NCBI GenBank assembly: GCA_017398125.1
Contig: JAFQHE010000047.1
Span: 1-64,000, forward strand
DNA: 64,000 nt
DNA from: Bacteroidales bacterium
GTDB taxonomy: Bacteria; Bacteroidota; Bacteroidia; Bacteroidales; UBA932
Direction of reading: 5' to 3'
The translations under genes were made by a program, and so were the position numbers. Below the pieces are notes generated by a model that was not told where the DNA came from, did not search any database, and saw only the letters and a list, made by a program, of their open reading frames with translations. Below, piece by piece: positions 1-8,534 of this stretch. Each line of letters starts with the position of its first letter. Positions within the stretch are counted from its first letter, which is position 1.

Positions 1-1124
1 TATTCAATAAAATCTATAGCATCTACCAACTGGTACATTTTACCCTCATTCATATATTTGGGATAAAACAGCATACCGCCATCTATATCATTGGTAAAAC
101 CGGCATAGCCATACTCTTCATTATACTCCAATGCTCTGGTTGTGCCTCTTTTTCTGTCGTATACAAACTTGGCCTGAATATATTCTTTATCAATAATATC
201 ACGAAATACAGAATATGTGAACAACACTGTCAAAGCAACGAAATCTGGCGTAATAAATAGAGGGTTTGAAATTGTAAATAATTTGGCTCCTAACTTTTCT
301 GCAGTTGAGGCATACTTCCCAAAATCTAAAAACATCTCTGTTTCAAGTTTCATATCAGATGGATCCAATCTATATAATGTATCATTATGCATATACACAT
401 ATAAACTCTCCATACTCTTCAACAAAGCCGCTCCAATACTGGTCTTAACCGTTCCATCGGCAGTTCCTGTCTTATAAAGGAATTTTCTTTTCAATGAAAA
501 TTTTGACTGCACAACACCTGCAGAATCAATTTTTACCAAATAATCTTTATCCCAAGATACACCACCATCATGTAATGATGGATTCTTTAAATAGACAAAA
601 CCATCATTCCCATTACAAAAGATGGAGAATTTAAGGAGACTGTTTATTTCTACGTCCACAGATTTTATAAATTTTCCATCCAAGGTATGAAAAAGGAATC
701 TGTTATAATCCAATATAACCAACTGACGATTAGAAGCATTAATCATCATATCCTTTACATGCAAAAATTCATTATCAGACTTGCCGACAGAACCAATCAA
801 TGAGATGAAAGAGCCGTCAGATTTAAAACATAATGGCGCCGTTTTTATAGTCGCCAAAGCCTGCATTCCATTGTAAAAATAAAGCCTGTCCTCAAAACTT
901 CTTACCTGCAATAGAGTTGCTCCAGGCAACATACACTCAGGTGCTGTCTCTAATGGAATATAATCTATTGCACAAGCATACTCACTTAACGGCACCTTGC
1001 TCTTCTTCTCAAACGCGTCTCCAATTGAAATAACCTCACAACCGCTTCGCACATTTGACTCATCGCCACATTGGGTACATCCAAATAAAAATGACACTAG
1101 TAATATGAGTGTAAATAATATCAT
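1..1124 (-). CDS. six-bladed beta-propeller lipoprotein, C-terminus cut by window edge
   Basis: About 374 codons are visible, from an ATG at 1124 reading leftwards; the stop lies outside the window. The N-terminus is a lipoprotein signal (hydrophobic stretch ending in LFGC, Cys16), so the mature protein is probably membrane-anchored on the periplasmic or outer side. It shares family landmarks with four other genes here: LSEY followed by IDYIPLET near the start, then a run of propeller-blade strands, and NDIDGGM plus a VDAIDFIE segment near the C-terminus. The family matches Bacteroidota six-bladed beta-propeller proteins of unknown function. It starts 25 nt after the stop of the upstream MG2/plug-like gene and is probably co-transcribed with it. 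The signature TEESNPV seen in the other copies would lie beyond position 1. Confidence 0.85.
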   Translation of the reverse strand, partial: MILFTLILLVSFLFGCTQCGDESNVRSGCEVISIGDAFEKKSKVPLSEYACAIDYIPLETAPECMLPGATLLQVRSFEDRLYFYNGMQALATIKTAPLCFKSDGSFISLIGSVGKSDNEFLHVKDMMINASNRQLVILDYNRFLFHTLDGKFIKSVDVEINSLLKFSIFCNGNDGFVYLKNPSLHDGGVSWDKDYLVKIDSAGVVQSKFSLKRKFLYKTGTADGTVKTSIGAALLKSMESLYVYMHNDTLYRLDPSDMKLETEMFLDFGKYASTAEKLGAKLFTISNPLFITPDFVALTVLFTYSVFRDIIDKEYIQAKFVYDRKRGTTRALEYNEEYGYAGFTNDIDGGMLFYPKYMNEGKMYQLVDAIDFIE

Positions 1125-1149
1125 ATAAAACACGAAATTTAATGGATGT

Positions 1150-3765
1150 TTATTTCATGGTATCACCCGCCAGTTTTCTACCAATAATCTTCTCGGCATA
1201 GTGGTACTGTCTTGCTGCAGATCTTCCTTCAACCTCTATGCGGTAGTTGCTGTCTGAATCTGATGTATAGAAACTTACTATAGCCTCACCATTCTCATCC
1301 AATTTAACCGCAGGATTCCAATAGAGGGTTATACGGGTGTCGGCCGCTTTCCTCTTGAGAGCCTGTGGTGTATCATACCTTGGTGAATAGAACTTCACAG
1401 GTTTTTGCCAGCCAAGAGGATACCCTCCAGTGACATTATATGGTACTAAATCTGTCCTTACATGCGGTTTGGTTTTTACCATAAGCACAGGAGATGGGTA
1501 ATAATCTCCAGCGGTAAACGCGTTTTGAAATGGAGCGGCAGGCAGCCCTGATACAAAAATTACAGACTCCACATCATCCAATGGCATTTCAAGCAATGGA
1601 GGAACTTCATACCGCGACATAGACATACCGTTAAGATAGACTATAACAGCACCGCCTCTACTACTTGGCTGCATTCCCGATGATGCTCTAGTTTTAGGAC
1701 CCAATAATCCTTCACCACTATTATATCTTACAAATGGAAAAGCATCTGCCACATACTCCCCCAATGTGGAACTCCTGGCATATGGTTTCATATCCAACGT
1801 ATCTCTGTACCAATCTCTTCTGATTGGATAGTTTGGAATAGGCGAAGGAGAATTCTTTGGTACAAACAACTGCGATGTTATAACTACCGGATTAAGTTCA
1901 AATGCCATAGCATAATCACCATTATCCTTGCTGTAGTATATATGTTCAACCACGTTTTGATATTCCGGCGTATAGATAACCTTTTCCTTGCTCATAGGAT
2001 ATGAATACATGGGAGCAAAATAATCCTCCTGCAAGATGGGTGTATGGGATGTACTCTTGCCATTCTTACCTACTGCACTGATAATGAATTTTGTATTCTC
2101 CGGAAAATCTATATCCTTTAGAACCCAATAACCTGAATCTACCTGACCCATTGCTGATAATTTGATAGACTGCGCAATAAATGCTACTGTGGCTTTTCTA
2201 CTCAGACGTAACGGATTTATAACTTTACCGCATAGTGTCTGACGGTACTCTCTGCCAAAATATGGAGTATCTGATTTACCCTGAATGACTTTATCAATCT
2301 CATAGTAGCGCCATCCTTGCGTCTGCATAAGAATATCAGCCCTCGACATACGTTGGTGTATAGGGATTGAATCATTGAAGTACCATCCGATATTTTCTAT
2401 ATACCCATTCAACTCACTCTTGAGAAGCATATAGGATTCTATATTGGTCTCTTCTTTACCCTCTCCCTTATCTACGTCATAAACAGAAACCGAGAATCTT
2501 CCGTTATCACTATTTATACCTTGTGGAAGTTTAATTTTAAGCGAGACCTTCTCCCTCTTCCCATAGGCAGAACTGCCGGTTGTTATTTCAAGTTTCTCCC
2601 TTTGGGGCTCGGGTAGAACAAGAAAGGCTCTTTGCGCATATACATTGTCAAGTGTATCTATAACCGATATGGAGTGTATACCAGGTGTAAGCCCTTTTAA
2701 CATTAACGAAAGGGACTCATCTGCCCGGTTGATTTTCCTGTTGAAATAGATCTCAGAACTGTTATTTATTATTGTAACTAGGCCTCTTCCAAGCAATTCT
2801 TGTGAAGAATTTATTTTGAAGTTCAGGACATCTGTATTGGAGTATTCTTTTGCAGAATCAATTTTGAATTGGCCATATATGGTTACACCGGTTTCTACCG
2901 GAACTTGAAGAGAAACCTTCATGCCATTGTATCCGGCCTTGTCTCTCACAGACGCATACATCTTGTACTGCGGGAGATGCGCTATCTCTATCTTACCGAA
3001 TCCCAATGAATCAGTACGGTATTCCGTAATTACATTGCCTTTGGAGTCAAACACCTCTCCAAAAACCTCTGCACCTCTTCCATCTTTTCCTACACACTTG
3101 ATATAGACAGATGCAGCGGTGCCGGCAATATAATTGCCACTCTCCGGAAGAAACTGCAGATCATACCCAATATCTTCCTTCTCATAGTCCTCTTCATCTG
3201 AATTCATCTTTTCTCCCAAACGAAGATAATCTCCATTATTCCTTACCTTCTTATTACGCATTTGGGCAACAAGTTTGTCCTTCATGGGATTGGTAAGTTC
3301 CAACTCCTTGTAGAACATATACTCTGCAGGCCTGTTGAGCATCCAGTAGGTGTATGCCCTAATGACAGCACGGCCTGTAGAGTTCATTTCCGGAACAACT
3401 ATGTATCCCGAAAATGAATCATCTATACGTTTTATCTTTTTACGCTCAACCACATCCTGTTCATAGTATGAATAATTGGTCCAACTGGTAACATCCCTAT
3501 AGAGTTGGTTTGTGATAAGTTCCACATATATATAGTTCGACTCATCAAATTCACTATAGTAGGAGGCATTCTCAACATAACCGCTAAACCAGATGGTATC
3601 TGTGGCAAAATAGACATCCTTGTCGGTATGCAAATATACTTTCTCAGGGGAGAGGAGTGTTGACCAGTTGTGGAACATCTCAACATGCCTGTCGGGAATA
3701 TTCTGGGCAAAAGATGTAGATGCTGATATTGTGAGGATCAACAGGAACAGGAGATGTTTTTTCAT
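1150..3765 (-). CDS. large exported MG2-like / TonB-plug-like domain protein
   Basis: 871 residues from the ATG at 3765; an in-frame TTG 21 nt upstream is less likely, because the ATG gives a clean signal peptide (MKKHLLFLLILTISASTSFAQ). The mature N-terminus has the pattern EKVYLHTDKDVYFATDTIWF, typical of the alpha-2-macroglobulin-like MG2 domains in Bacteroidota envelope proteins. The middle holds several beta-sandwich-like segments. Near residues 690-760 there is a TonB-receptor-plug-like stretch (VIVYLNGMSMSRY, then DDVESVIFVSG). No beta-barrel follows, so it is not a TonB-dependent receptor. It is probably periplasmic or surface-exposed; the substrate is unknown. It is first gene of an operon with the propeller lipoprotein downstream, preceded by a good promoter and a leader hairpin. 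Confidence 0.85.
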   Translation of the reverse strand: MKKHLLFLLILTISASTSFAQNIPDRHVEMFHNWSTLLSPEKVYLHTDKDVYFATDTIWFSGYVENASYYSEFDESNYIYVELITNQLYRDVTSWTNYSYYEQDVVERKKIKRIDDSFSGYIVVPEMNSTGRAVIRAYTYWMLNRPAEYMFYKELELTNPMKDKLVAQMRNKKVRNNGDYLRLGEKMNSDEEDYEKEDIGYDLQFLPESGNYIAGTAASVYIKCVGKDGRGAEVFGEVFDSKGNVITEYRTDSLGFGKIEIAHLPQYKMYASVRDKAGYNGMKVSLQVPVETGVTIYGQFKIDSAKEYSNTDVLNFKINSSQELLGRGLVTIINNSSEIYFNRKINRADESLSLMLKGLTPGIHSISVIDTLDNVYAQRAFLVLPEPQREKLEITTGSSAYGKREKVSLKIKLPQGINSDNGRFSVSVYDVDKGEGKEETNIESYMLLKSELNGYIENIGWYFNDSIPIHQRMSRADILMQTQGWRYYEIDKVIQGKSDTPYFGREYRQTLCGKVINPLRLSRKATVAFIAQSIKLSAMGQVDSGYWVLKDIDFPENTKFIISAVGKNGKSTSHTPILQEDYFAPMYSYPMSKEKVIYTPEYQNVVEHIYYSKDNGDYAMAFELNPVVITSQLFVPKNSPSPIPNYPIRRDWYRDTLDMKPYARSSTLGEYVADAFPFVRYNSGEGLLGPKTRASSGMQPSSRGGAVIVYLNGMSMSRYEVPPLLEMPLDDVESVIFVSGLPAAPFQNAFTAGDYYPSPVLMVKTKPHVRTDLVPYNVTGGYPLGWQKPVKFYSPRYDTPQALKRKAADTRITLYWNPAVKLDENGEAIVSFYTSDSDSNYRIEVEGRSAARQYHYAEKIIGRKLAGDTMK

Positions 3766-3791
3766 GGTAATTCGAGATTGGTTCAACGTGT

Positions 3792-3836
3792 ATGGGGTAC
3801 CGGAAAATCAATAATTGCATAACCGGTATTCCCCAT
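3792..3836 (-). promoter_or_regulatory. inverted repeat at the transcription start / 5' leader of the MG2-like operon
   Basis: Arms ATGGGG-TACCGG (3792-3803) and CCGGTA-TT-CCCCAT (3823-3836) pair over 12 bp with a 2-nt bulge. The element lies between the promoter and the ATG at 3765. It could be a 5' stem-loop in the mRNA or an operator; the sequence does not decide. Confidence 0.55.
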
Positions 3837-3838
3837 TT

Positions 3839-3870
3839 CAAAATTATATATATTTATGTATACGGCCAAA
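3839..3870 (-). promoter_or_regulatory. promoter of the MG2-like/propeller operon
   Basis: On the minus strand, TTTG (3867-3870) is followed after exactly 20 nt by TAATTTTG (3839-3846), matching the Bacteroidota consensus TTTG-N19/21-TAnnTTTG. The predicted start near 3833 gives a leader of about 68 nt. Confidence 0.65.
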
Positions 3871-4094
3871 AATAAAACATAATACTTCAATTTGTAATAC
3901 ATTGAATATGTGTATATTATAAAACAAAAATGTAATACATGCTTTTTGGCCTGCAATGGGCCTGTATTTTGAGCCTTTTTTACTTTGTTTTGCAGTTTGT
4001 ATGATTCGTTTTGTACAAATATGGATTGATGTTTTTAGAGGCACTACACAAAGTGTATATCTTAAGGGGCTCTTTCCATTGCCTATGAAAAGTT
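3871..4094. other. AT-rich intergenic stretch, no gene seen
   Basis: Only short open frames without family resemblance, coding-like composition or credible starts are present. It separates the 3' end of the second propeller gene from the MG2-like operon promoter. Confidence 0.6.
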
Positions 4095-5249
4095 TTATTC
4101 CTTAAGCGTTGCAACAACCATTACCGGATTGCTCTCTTCTGTAAGGGTGGCGGCAACTTGCTTCACTTTAACTGATGAGCACGTTTTACTCATATCTATA
4201 AAATCAATAGCATTAATAAATTGTATCATTCTATTACCCTCTATCATCTGAGGATGGAATGGCAGACCATTATCAAGATCATTATTGAATGAAAACCATT
4301 TTTTACTCTTATCTAACGGCAACACCCTACACGTACCTGTTATTTTATCATACAAAAGATATATTTGTTTATTACTCTTCTTCATAAATGACAAGCCATA
4401 TTGGTTCGCTTTAGCAATCAACAGAGCCAATCTGTCATTTTCAAGAATATCAGTAAAAACAATAAACTGATCCTCTCCTGTAGATTTTGGCGTCATCTTA
4501 TACCTTCCATAATCAACTATGAATTTAACCTGCTTATCCAAATTTTCATCATAAGTAAAAATAGTATCCTGAAATGCATCCAATACCGTAAGTTTTCCAT
4601 ACTGCGATGAAAGAAATAACTGCCCATGACCTCTCAACAAATTAAGCGCCACAGGTTTTTTACCCTTATCCTCAACACTTACAACAGACCCTTTGGCATC
4701 AATGAAAATTAAAGAATATCTCTCATCTGAACTATAATTACGCATTGCAAAATAGTTTCCCAAAGGATAAATGCACCCAGAATGACGGGTTAATGAATCT
4801 CTCAACGGAATTGCCTTTTTAAAATTTGCAAATCTGTCATACAGCAGAATCTTATTCTGATCAACGATCTGTATCTCGCCGGTAATAAAATTTACACGCA
4901 ACGAAGTAGCCATTGAATACTCTCCCTCCGCACGACCTCTCACACCAACCTTATCCGCAACAAGTTTACCATCTTCACTAAAAATCTTGGTAACTTTTCC
5001 AAAATCCTCACAATAATAAAAACACCCTTTATAATACTCTGTATTATTTATTGAAATCTGCCCCAGCAGCAAATCTGTTCTTGTTTCAATTGGAACATAC
5101 TCTATTGATCTGCAATATTCACTTAAATTTATTGGCTCTGTTTGTTTGAGACTCTTTTCAAGATCAATTCTATATAATCCGTCTGTTGCACTCAAGCAAC
5201 CACACATGACAAGCACGCATAATATCCCCGTTAAATAAATATATCTCAT
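4095..5249 (-). CDS. six-bladed beta-propeller lipoprotein
   Basis: 384 residues from an ATG. The signal peptide ends in VMCGC, so lipidation at a Cys near residue 18 is likely. Family landmarks are present in order: NLSEYCRSIEYVPIET (about 41-56), propeller strands, NNDLDNGLPFHPQM near the C-terminus, FINAIDFIDMSKTCSS, and the terminal signature VAATLTEESNPVMVVATLK. It shares this layout with the genes at 10.5, 31.6 and 51.9 kb and the partial one at the left edge. Function is unknown; propellers of this type usually bind ligands or partner proteins. It stands alone between two minus-strand transcription units, with no strong promoter consensus in the 274 nt upstream. Confidence 0.88.
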   Translation of the reverse strand: MRYIYLTGILCVLVMCGCLSATDGLYRIDLEKSLKQTEPINLSEYCRSIEYVPIETRTDLLLGQISINNTEYYKGCFYYCEDFGKVTKIFSEDGKLVADKVGVRGRAEGEYSMATSLRVNFITGEIQIVDQNKILLYDRFANFKKAIPLRDSLTRHSGCIYPLGNYFAMRNYSSDERYSLIFIDAKGSVVSVEDKGKKPVALNLLRGHGQLFLSSQYGKLTVLDAFQDTIFTYDENLDKQVKFIVDYGRYKMTPKSTGEDQFIVFTDILENDRLALLIAKANQYGLSFMKKSNKQIYLLYDKITGTCRVLPLDKSKKWFSFNNDLDNGLPFHPQMIEGNRMIQFINAIDFIDMSKTCSSVKVKQVAATLTEESNPVMVVATLKE

Positions 5250-5523
5250 ACCCTACATTAGTTATCACAAATACTACTACAATTTACCCAAATACAATTT
5301 TCCGTAGAACTGTGAAAATGAAATCAGTTTAAAATTAAGTTTCAATGCTTTCATAAAAATGTTTTCAATTTGATTAATTATGATTTCTAACCGATTTTCA
5401 TCGATAGTTAATTTTTCATACAAAAGTAACATTATCCCAGCGTAGTATCTCAATTTAAAATCTGACAGCACCTGCTACAACATCTTTATAATCAAGGGCG
5501 GTTAAAATAAAATCTGACACTCT

Positions 5524-7167
5524 TTATAGATCTTTGATGTGGGGATATTTTTGGACAAATTCTTCTATTGTACCAGTTATATTAAGTTTCTTTGATAAGC
5601 GATATTTTCTTGTATAGATATTTTGTGGAGTAGTGTTAAAGAGAAAAGCAATGGCAACAGCCGAAAAATTCTCACTGTAAAGAGAGATAATTTTTAAATC
5701 GGTATCTGACAGGAATGTATAATCTGCCTTTATTGCCGAAAGTGCTCCATGATGCTTTCTGTCTGCCATTTTGTACAAATCATCAAGTATGGCATCAATA
5801 TTCCTCCCTGAGGAGAGTTCCTTTTTTACCTTTGATACAAACGTTGACGGATTATCCAAATGTTGATATGAAAGGTCAAGCAAACTTTGAATATCTGAAA
5901 ATCTCCTGCCCAACAATTCATACAACTCACCTTTCTCCTTATTGTTTTCTGCTGCCAGTAATGAAGCATTATTGATTATAATTTCTTTTTCCTGTTTGAG
6001 TTGCTCTATAAAATCAATATATTCCAGTTGCTCCTTTTTCTTCCTCACATAAACATAAATTAATGCAAATGTTGCACACAAACACGCAATAATCATTAAC
6101 AATAATATTACCAACCTTTTGTTTGCCACTGATTGTGCCTTGTACGCCGCAAGTTTATTTTGAGTATAATCAAACCTGTGTTCTACCAAAGATAAATTTT
6201 CTTTGCTTCGTATATCTTCTATTGAATCCGCATATTTATTACCGGCCTCTTCATAAAACAAAGCCTCTTCAAAGTTTCCAAGCGATTTATGGTATTTTTT
6301 CAAGAATATCAATTTACTTAATTCTGTCCATGAATTTTTATAGTCATTAAATATGACAAGGGCCGAATCCTGCTGTTTCTCTTTAATGTAAATTTCTGCC
6401 AATGCGTTGTTTACGTCGGGGCTGTTCAAATCTTTCAGGGACAAACCTATTCTGCGTGCATGATCCAAATTATTCCCATATATCAATGCTTTCATCAATA
6501 AATAATGAACATACACATTACTGCGCCTGAACTTTGCAGGCATATAATCAATTGCTTTTTCCAAATAAATTGCAGCACTGTCAATTTGATGGACAAGCAT
6601 AAACATCTGCCCTACCTGCTGATAGGAACCGGAAATTCTTAAACTGTCGCCACATTTATAAAAATATGCCGCCGCTTTTTTATACCTTTTGACCGATATG
6701 GAATCTGAAGCAAATGTTTTCTCATAAATCTCCCCCAGTCTGGTATTTATCAAACCAAGCATAGTATAGTTTGCATCTTTTTCAAACTCCTGTTCCGCCT
6801 TTTTATACTCCATAATTGCACCATTGTAATCCATTGCTTCAAAAAGGGCACACCCCCGGTACATCAGCGCACGCCCATACAGGTGGGAATCATTGTTCCT
6901 TGAATAATATTCTGTAGCAATACTTATAAGGGAGTCATTTCCCAGAGGAATGAAGTTCTTGTATCTGGCTTCAGTAAGCAACAATGCGTAATAAGCCCTA
7001 CTGGAGTTGCTATAGAGTTCTGAGCAATCAATTTTTGATAAAAGAGTAAGGGCACTGTCACAATTACTGTTCATCATGCCATCTGCTCTCTTTAACATCT
7101 GCAACGCCTCTTTGTCACATGAGGTACATAGAATAAGAGAACAGACGATTAATAGAATATTTTTCAT
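5524..7167 (-). CDS. membrane-anchored TPR protein with C-terminal helix-turn-helix (one-component regulator)
   Basis: 547 residues. There is an N-terminal signal or lipoprotein-like sequence ending in CTSC (Cys17), then helical tetratricopeptide-like repeats from about 25 to 310. One transmembrane segment follows (about 351-374: RLVILLLMIIACLC and on, followed by RKKKEQ), then a coiled-coil stretch (about 376-425). The C-terminal domain (about 486-530) reads DTDLKIISLYSENFSAVAIA...TPQNIYTRKYRLSKKL, a LuxR-like helix-turn-helix. The layout puts the repeats in the periplasm and the DNA-binding part in the cytoplasm. Such proteins are common in Bacteroidota and often lie near propeller lipoproteins, as here. 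The signal sensed is not known. Its own promoter is strong and divergent from ychF. Confidence 0.85.
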   Translation of the reverse strand: MKNILLIVCSLILCTSCDKEALQMLKRADGMMNSNCDSALTLLSKIDCSELYSNSSRAYYALLLTEARYKNFIPLGNDSLISIATEYYSRNNDSHLYGRALMYRGCALFEAMDYNGAIMEYKKAEQEFEKDANYTMLGLINTRLGEIYEKTFASDSISVKRYKKAAAYFYKCGDSLRISGSYQQVGQMFMLVHQIDSAAIYLEKAIDYMPAKFRRSNVYVHYLLMKALIYGNNLDHARRIGLSLKDLNSPDVNNALAEIYIKEKQQDSALVIFNDYKNSWTELSKLIFLKKYHKSLGNFEEALFYEEAGNKYADSIEDIRSKENLSLVEHRFDYTQNKLAAYKAQSVANKRLVILLLMIIACLCATFALIYVYVRKKKEQLEYIDFIEQLKQEKEIIINNASLLAAENNKEKGELYELLGRRFSDIQSLLDLSYQHLDNPSTFVSKVKKELSSGRNIDAILDDLYKMADRKHHGALSAIKADYTFLSDTDLKIISLYSENFSAVAIAFLFNTTPQNIYTRKYRLSKKLNITGTIEEFVQKYPHIKDL

Positions 7168-7184
7168 ATCGGGACCATTTATTA

Positions 7185-7216
7185 CAAAAATAGCCCATTG
7201 TGACTATATAATCAAA
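7185..7216 (-). promoter_or_regulatory. promoter of the TPR-HTH regulator
   Basis: Minus-strand TTTG (7213-7216), 20 nt, then TATTTTTG (7185-7192): a full match to the Bacteroidota housekeeping promoter. The predicted leader is about 12 nt. Confidence 0.7.
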
Positions 7217-7223
7217 TGGCACA

Positions 7224-7255
7224 TTTTAAACATTGGGAGTTTTTCATTACTTTTG
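7224..7255 (+). promoter_or_regulatory. promoter of ychF
   Basis: TTTT (7224-7227, one mismatch to TTTG), 20 nt, then TACTTTTG (7248-7255). It supports the internal ATG at 7283 as the true start, because the longer in-frame upstream extension would lie outside the transcript. Confidence 0.6.
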
Positions 7256-7282
7256 CAGCCTAAATTTTTTAAAATCAGAAAA

Positions 7283-8386
7283 ATGGCTCTTAAATGCGGT
7301 ATTGTTGGACTACCAAACGTAGGAAAATCAACACTTTTTAATTGTATAAGTTCAGGAAAGGCACAGTCGGCAAACTTCCCTTTCTGCACCATAGAACCTA
7401 ATATCGGATCAACTATTGTTCCTGATGAGAGACTTCAGGTTCTTGAGAAGATTGTAAAACCACAGCGAGTAGTTCCTGCAACCGTTGAGATTGTAGATAT
7501 TGCAGGTTTGGTAAAGGGCGCGAGCAAAGGTGAGGGCTTGGGCAACCAGTTCCTTGCAAATATCAGGGAGACCGATGCCATTCTTCACGTTTTGAGATGT
7601 TTTGATGATGACAACATCGTTCACGTTGATGGCAGCGTAGATCCCGTACGTGACAAGGAGATTATTGATACCGAGTTGCAACTCAAAGACCTTGAGACAA
7701 TTGAGAACCGTATAAACAAGGTTCACAAACAGGCACAGACAGGTGGCGACAAGGCAGCAAAGAGATTGTATGACATTCTTGTACAGTTCAAGGAGGCTTT
7801 GGTACAGGGCAAATCAGCAAGAACAGTTACCTTTGACAATGCCGAGGATGAGAAGATGGCAAAAGAACTCTACCTTCTTACAAACAAGCCTGTAATGTAT
7901 GTCTGCAATGTTGATGAGAACAGTGCAAAAGACGGCAACAAATATGTTGAGCAGGTAAGGGAGGCCGTTAAGGATGAAAATGCACAAATCCTTGTGATTG
8001 CAGCCAAAATCGAGTCAGAGATTGCCGAACTTGAGAGTTACGAGGAGCGCCAGATGTTCCTTGAGGAGATTGGCCTTGAGAAATCAGGAGTACAGAGACT
8101 TATCAGAAGCGCTTATGCTCTTTTGAACCTGGAGACATTCCTTACTGCCGGTCCTCAGGAGGTAAGGGCATGGACCTACAACAAAGGCGACAAGGCTCCA
8201 CAGGCTGCAGGTGTCATACACTCAGATTTTGAGAAGGGCTTTATCCGCGCAGAGGTCATCAAATTTGATGACTACGTAAAATATGGCTCAGAGGCTGCCT
8301 GCCGTACAGCCGGCAAACTTGGCGTAGAGGGCAAGGAGTATGTCGTTCAGGACGGTGACATCATGCACTTCCTTTTCAATGTGTAA
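7283..8386 (+). CDS. ychF: YchF/OLA1-type redox-regulated ATPase
   Basis: 367 residues, the normal family length. The start MALKCGIVGLPNVGKST places the P-loop at residues 8-16. The base-recognition motif is NVDE instead of NKxD, the family hallmark that gives ATP preference. A coiled-coil insertion follows the G domain and the C-terminus is a TGS domain (ending EYVVQDGDIMHFLFNV). It is a cytoplasmic ribosome-associated ATPase linked to stress responses in other bacteria. The ATG at 7283 was chosen because it begins the G domain and lies just downstream of the promoter. The gene is monocistronic and ends in a hairpin shared with the convergent acyl-CoA synthetase gene. Confidence 0.95.
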   Translation: MALKCGIVGLPNVGKSTLFNCISSGKAQSANFPFCTIEPNIGSTIVPDERLQVLEKIVKPQRVVPATVEIVDIAGLVKGASKGEGLGNQFLANIRETDAILHVLRCFDDDNIVHVDGSVDPVRDKEIIDTELQLKDLETIENRINKVHKQAQTGGDKAAKRLYDILVQFKEALVQGKSARTVTFDNAEDEKMAKELYLLTNKPVMYVCNVDENSAKDGNKYVEQVREAVKDENAQILVIAAKIESEIAELESYEERQMFLEEIGLEKSGVQRLIRSAYALLNLETFLTAGPQEVRAWTYNKGDKAPQAAGVIHSDFEKGFIRAEVIKFDDYVKYGSEAACRTAGKLGVEGKEYVVQDGDIMHFLFNV

Positions 8387-8454
8387 TATCCTGCAGAAAT
8401 AGAACAGGTATATCAAACACCAAAAGAGGTATAACCCTGCACCTATAAAACAGA

Positions 8455-8500
8455 TTCCCGAAAGGCTAAACTTTAACGTTTGTACCTTTCGGGAACTTTT
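8455..8500. terminator. bidirectional terminator between ychF and acyl-CoA synthetase gene
   Basis: Perfect 11-bp arms TTCCCGAAAGG (8455-8465) and CCTTTCGGGAA (8485-8495), with a T-rich tail after the right arm. Confidence 0.75.
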
Positions 8501-8534
8501 ATTTAAGAAGATTTGATCGCTGTCGGGATGATAA

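Noticed and set aside
3844..4044. 66-codon open frame on the minus strand
   Set aside because: Basic and hydrophobic low-complexity translation, in AT-rich intergenic DNA, no family resemblance or ribosome binding site.
5277..5471. 64-codon open frame on the minus strand between the propeller and TPR genes
   Set aside because: Ile/Leu/Asn-rich translation expected from AT-rich DNA; no domain and no promoter.
7076..7282. 69-codon N-terminal extension of ychF
   Set aside because: It lies upstream of the predicted promoter, overlaps the divergent gene and is not part of the family; the ATG at 7283 begins the G domain.
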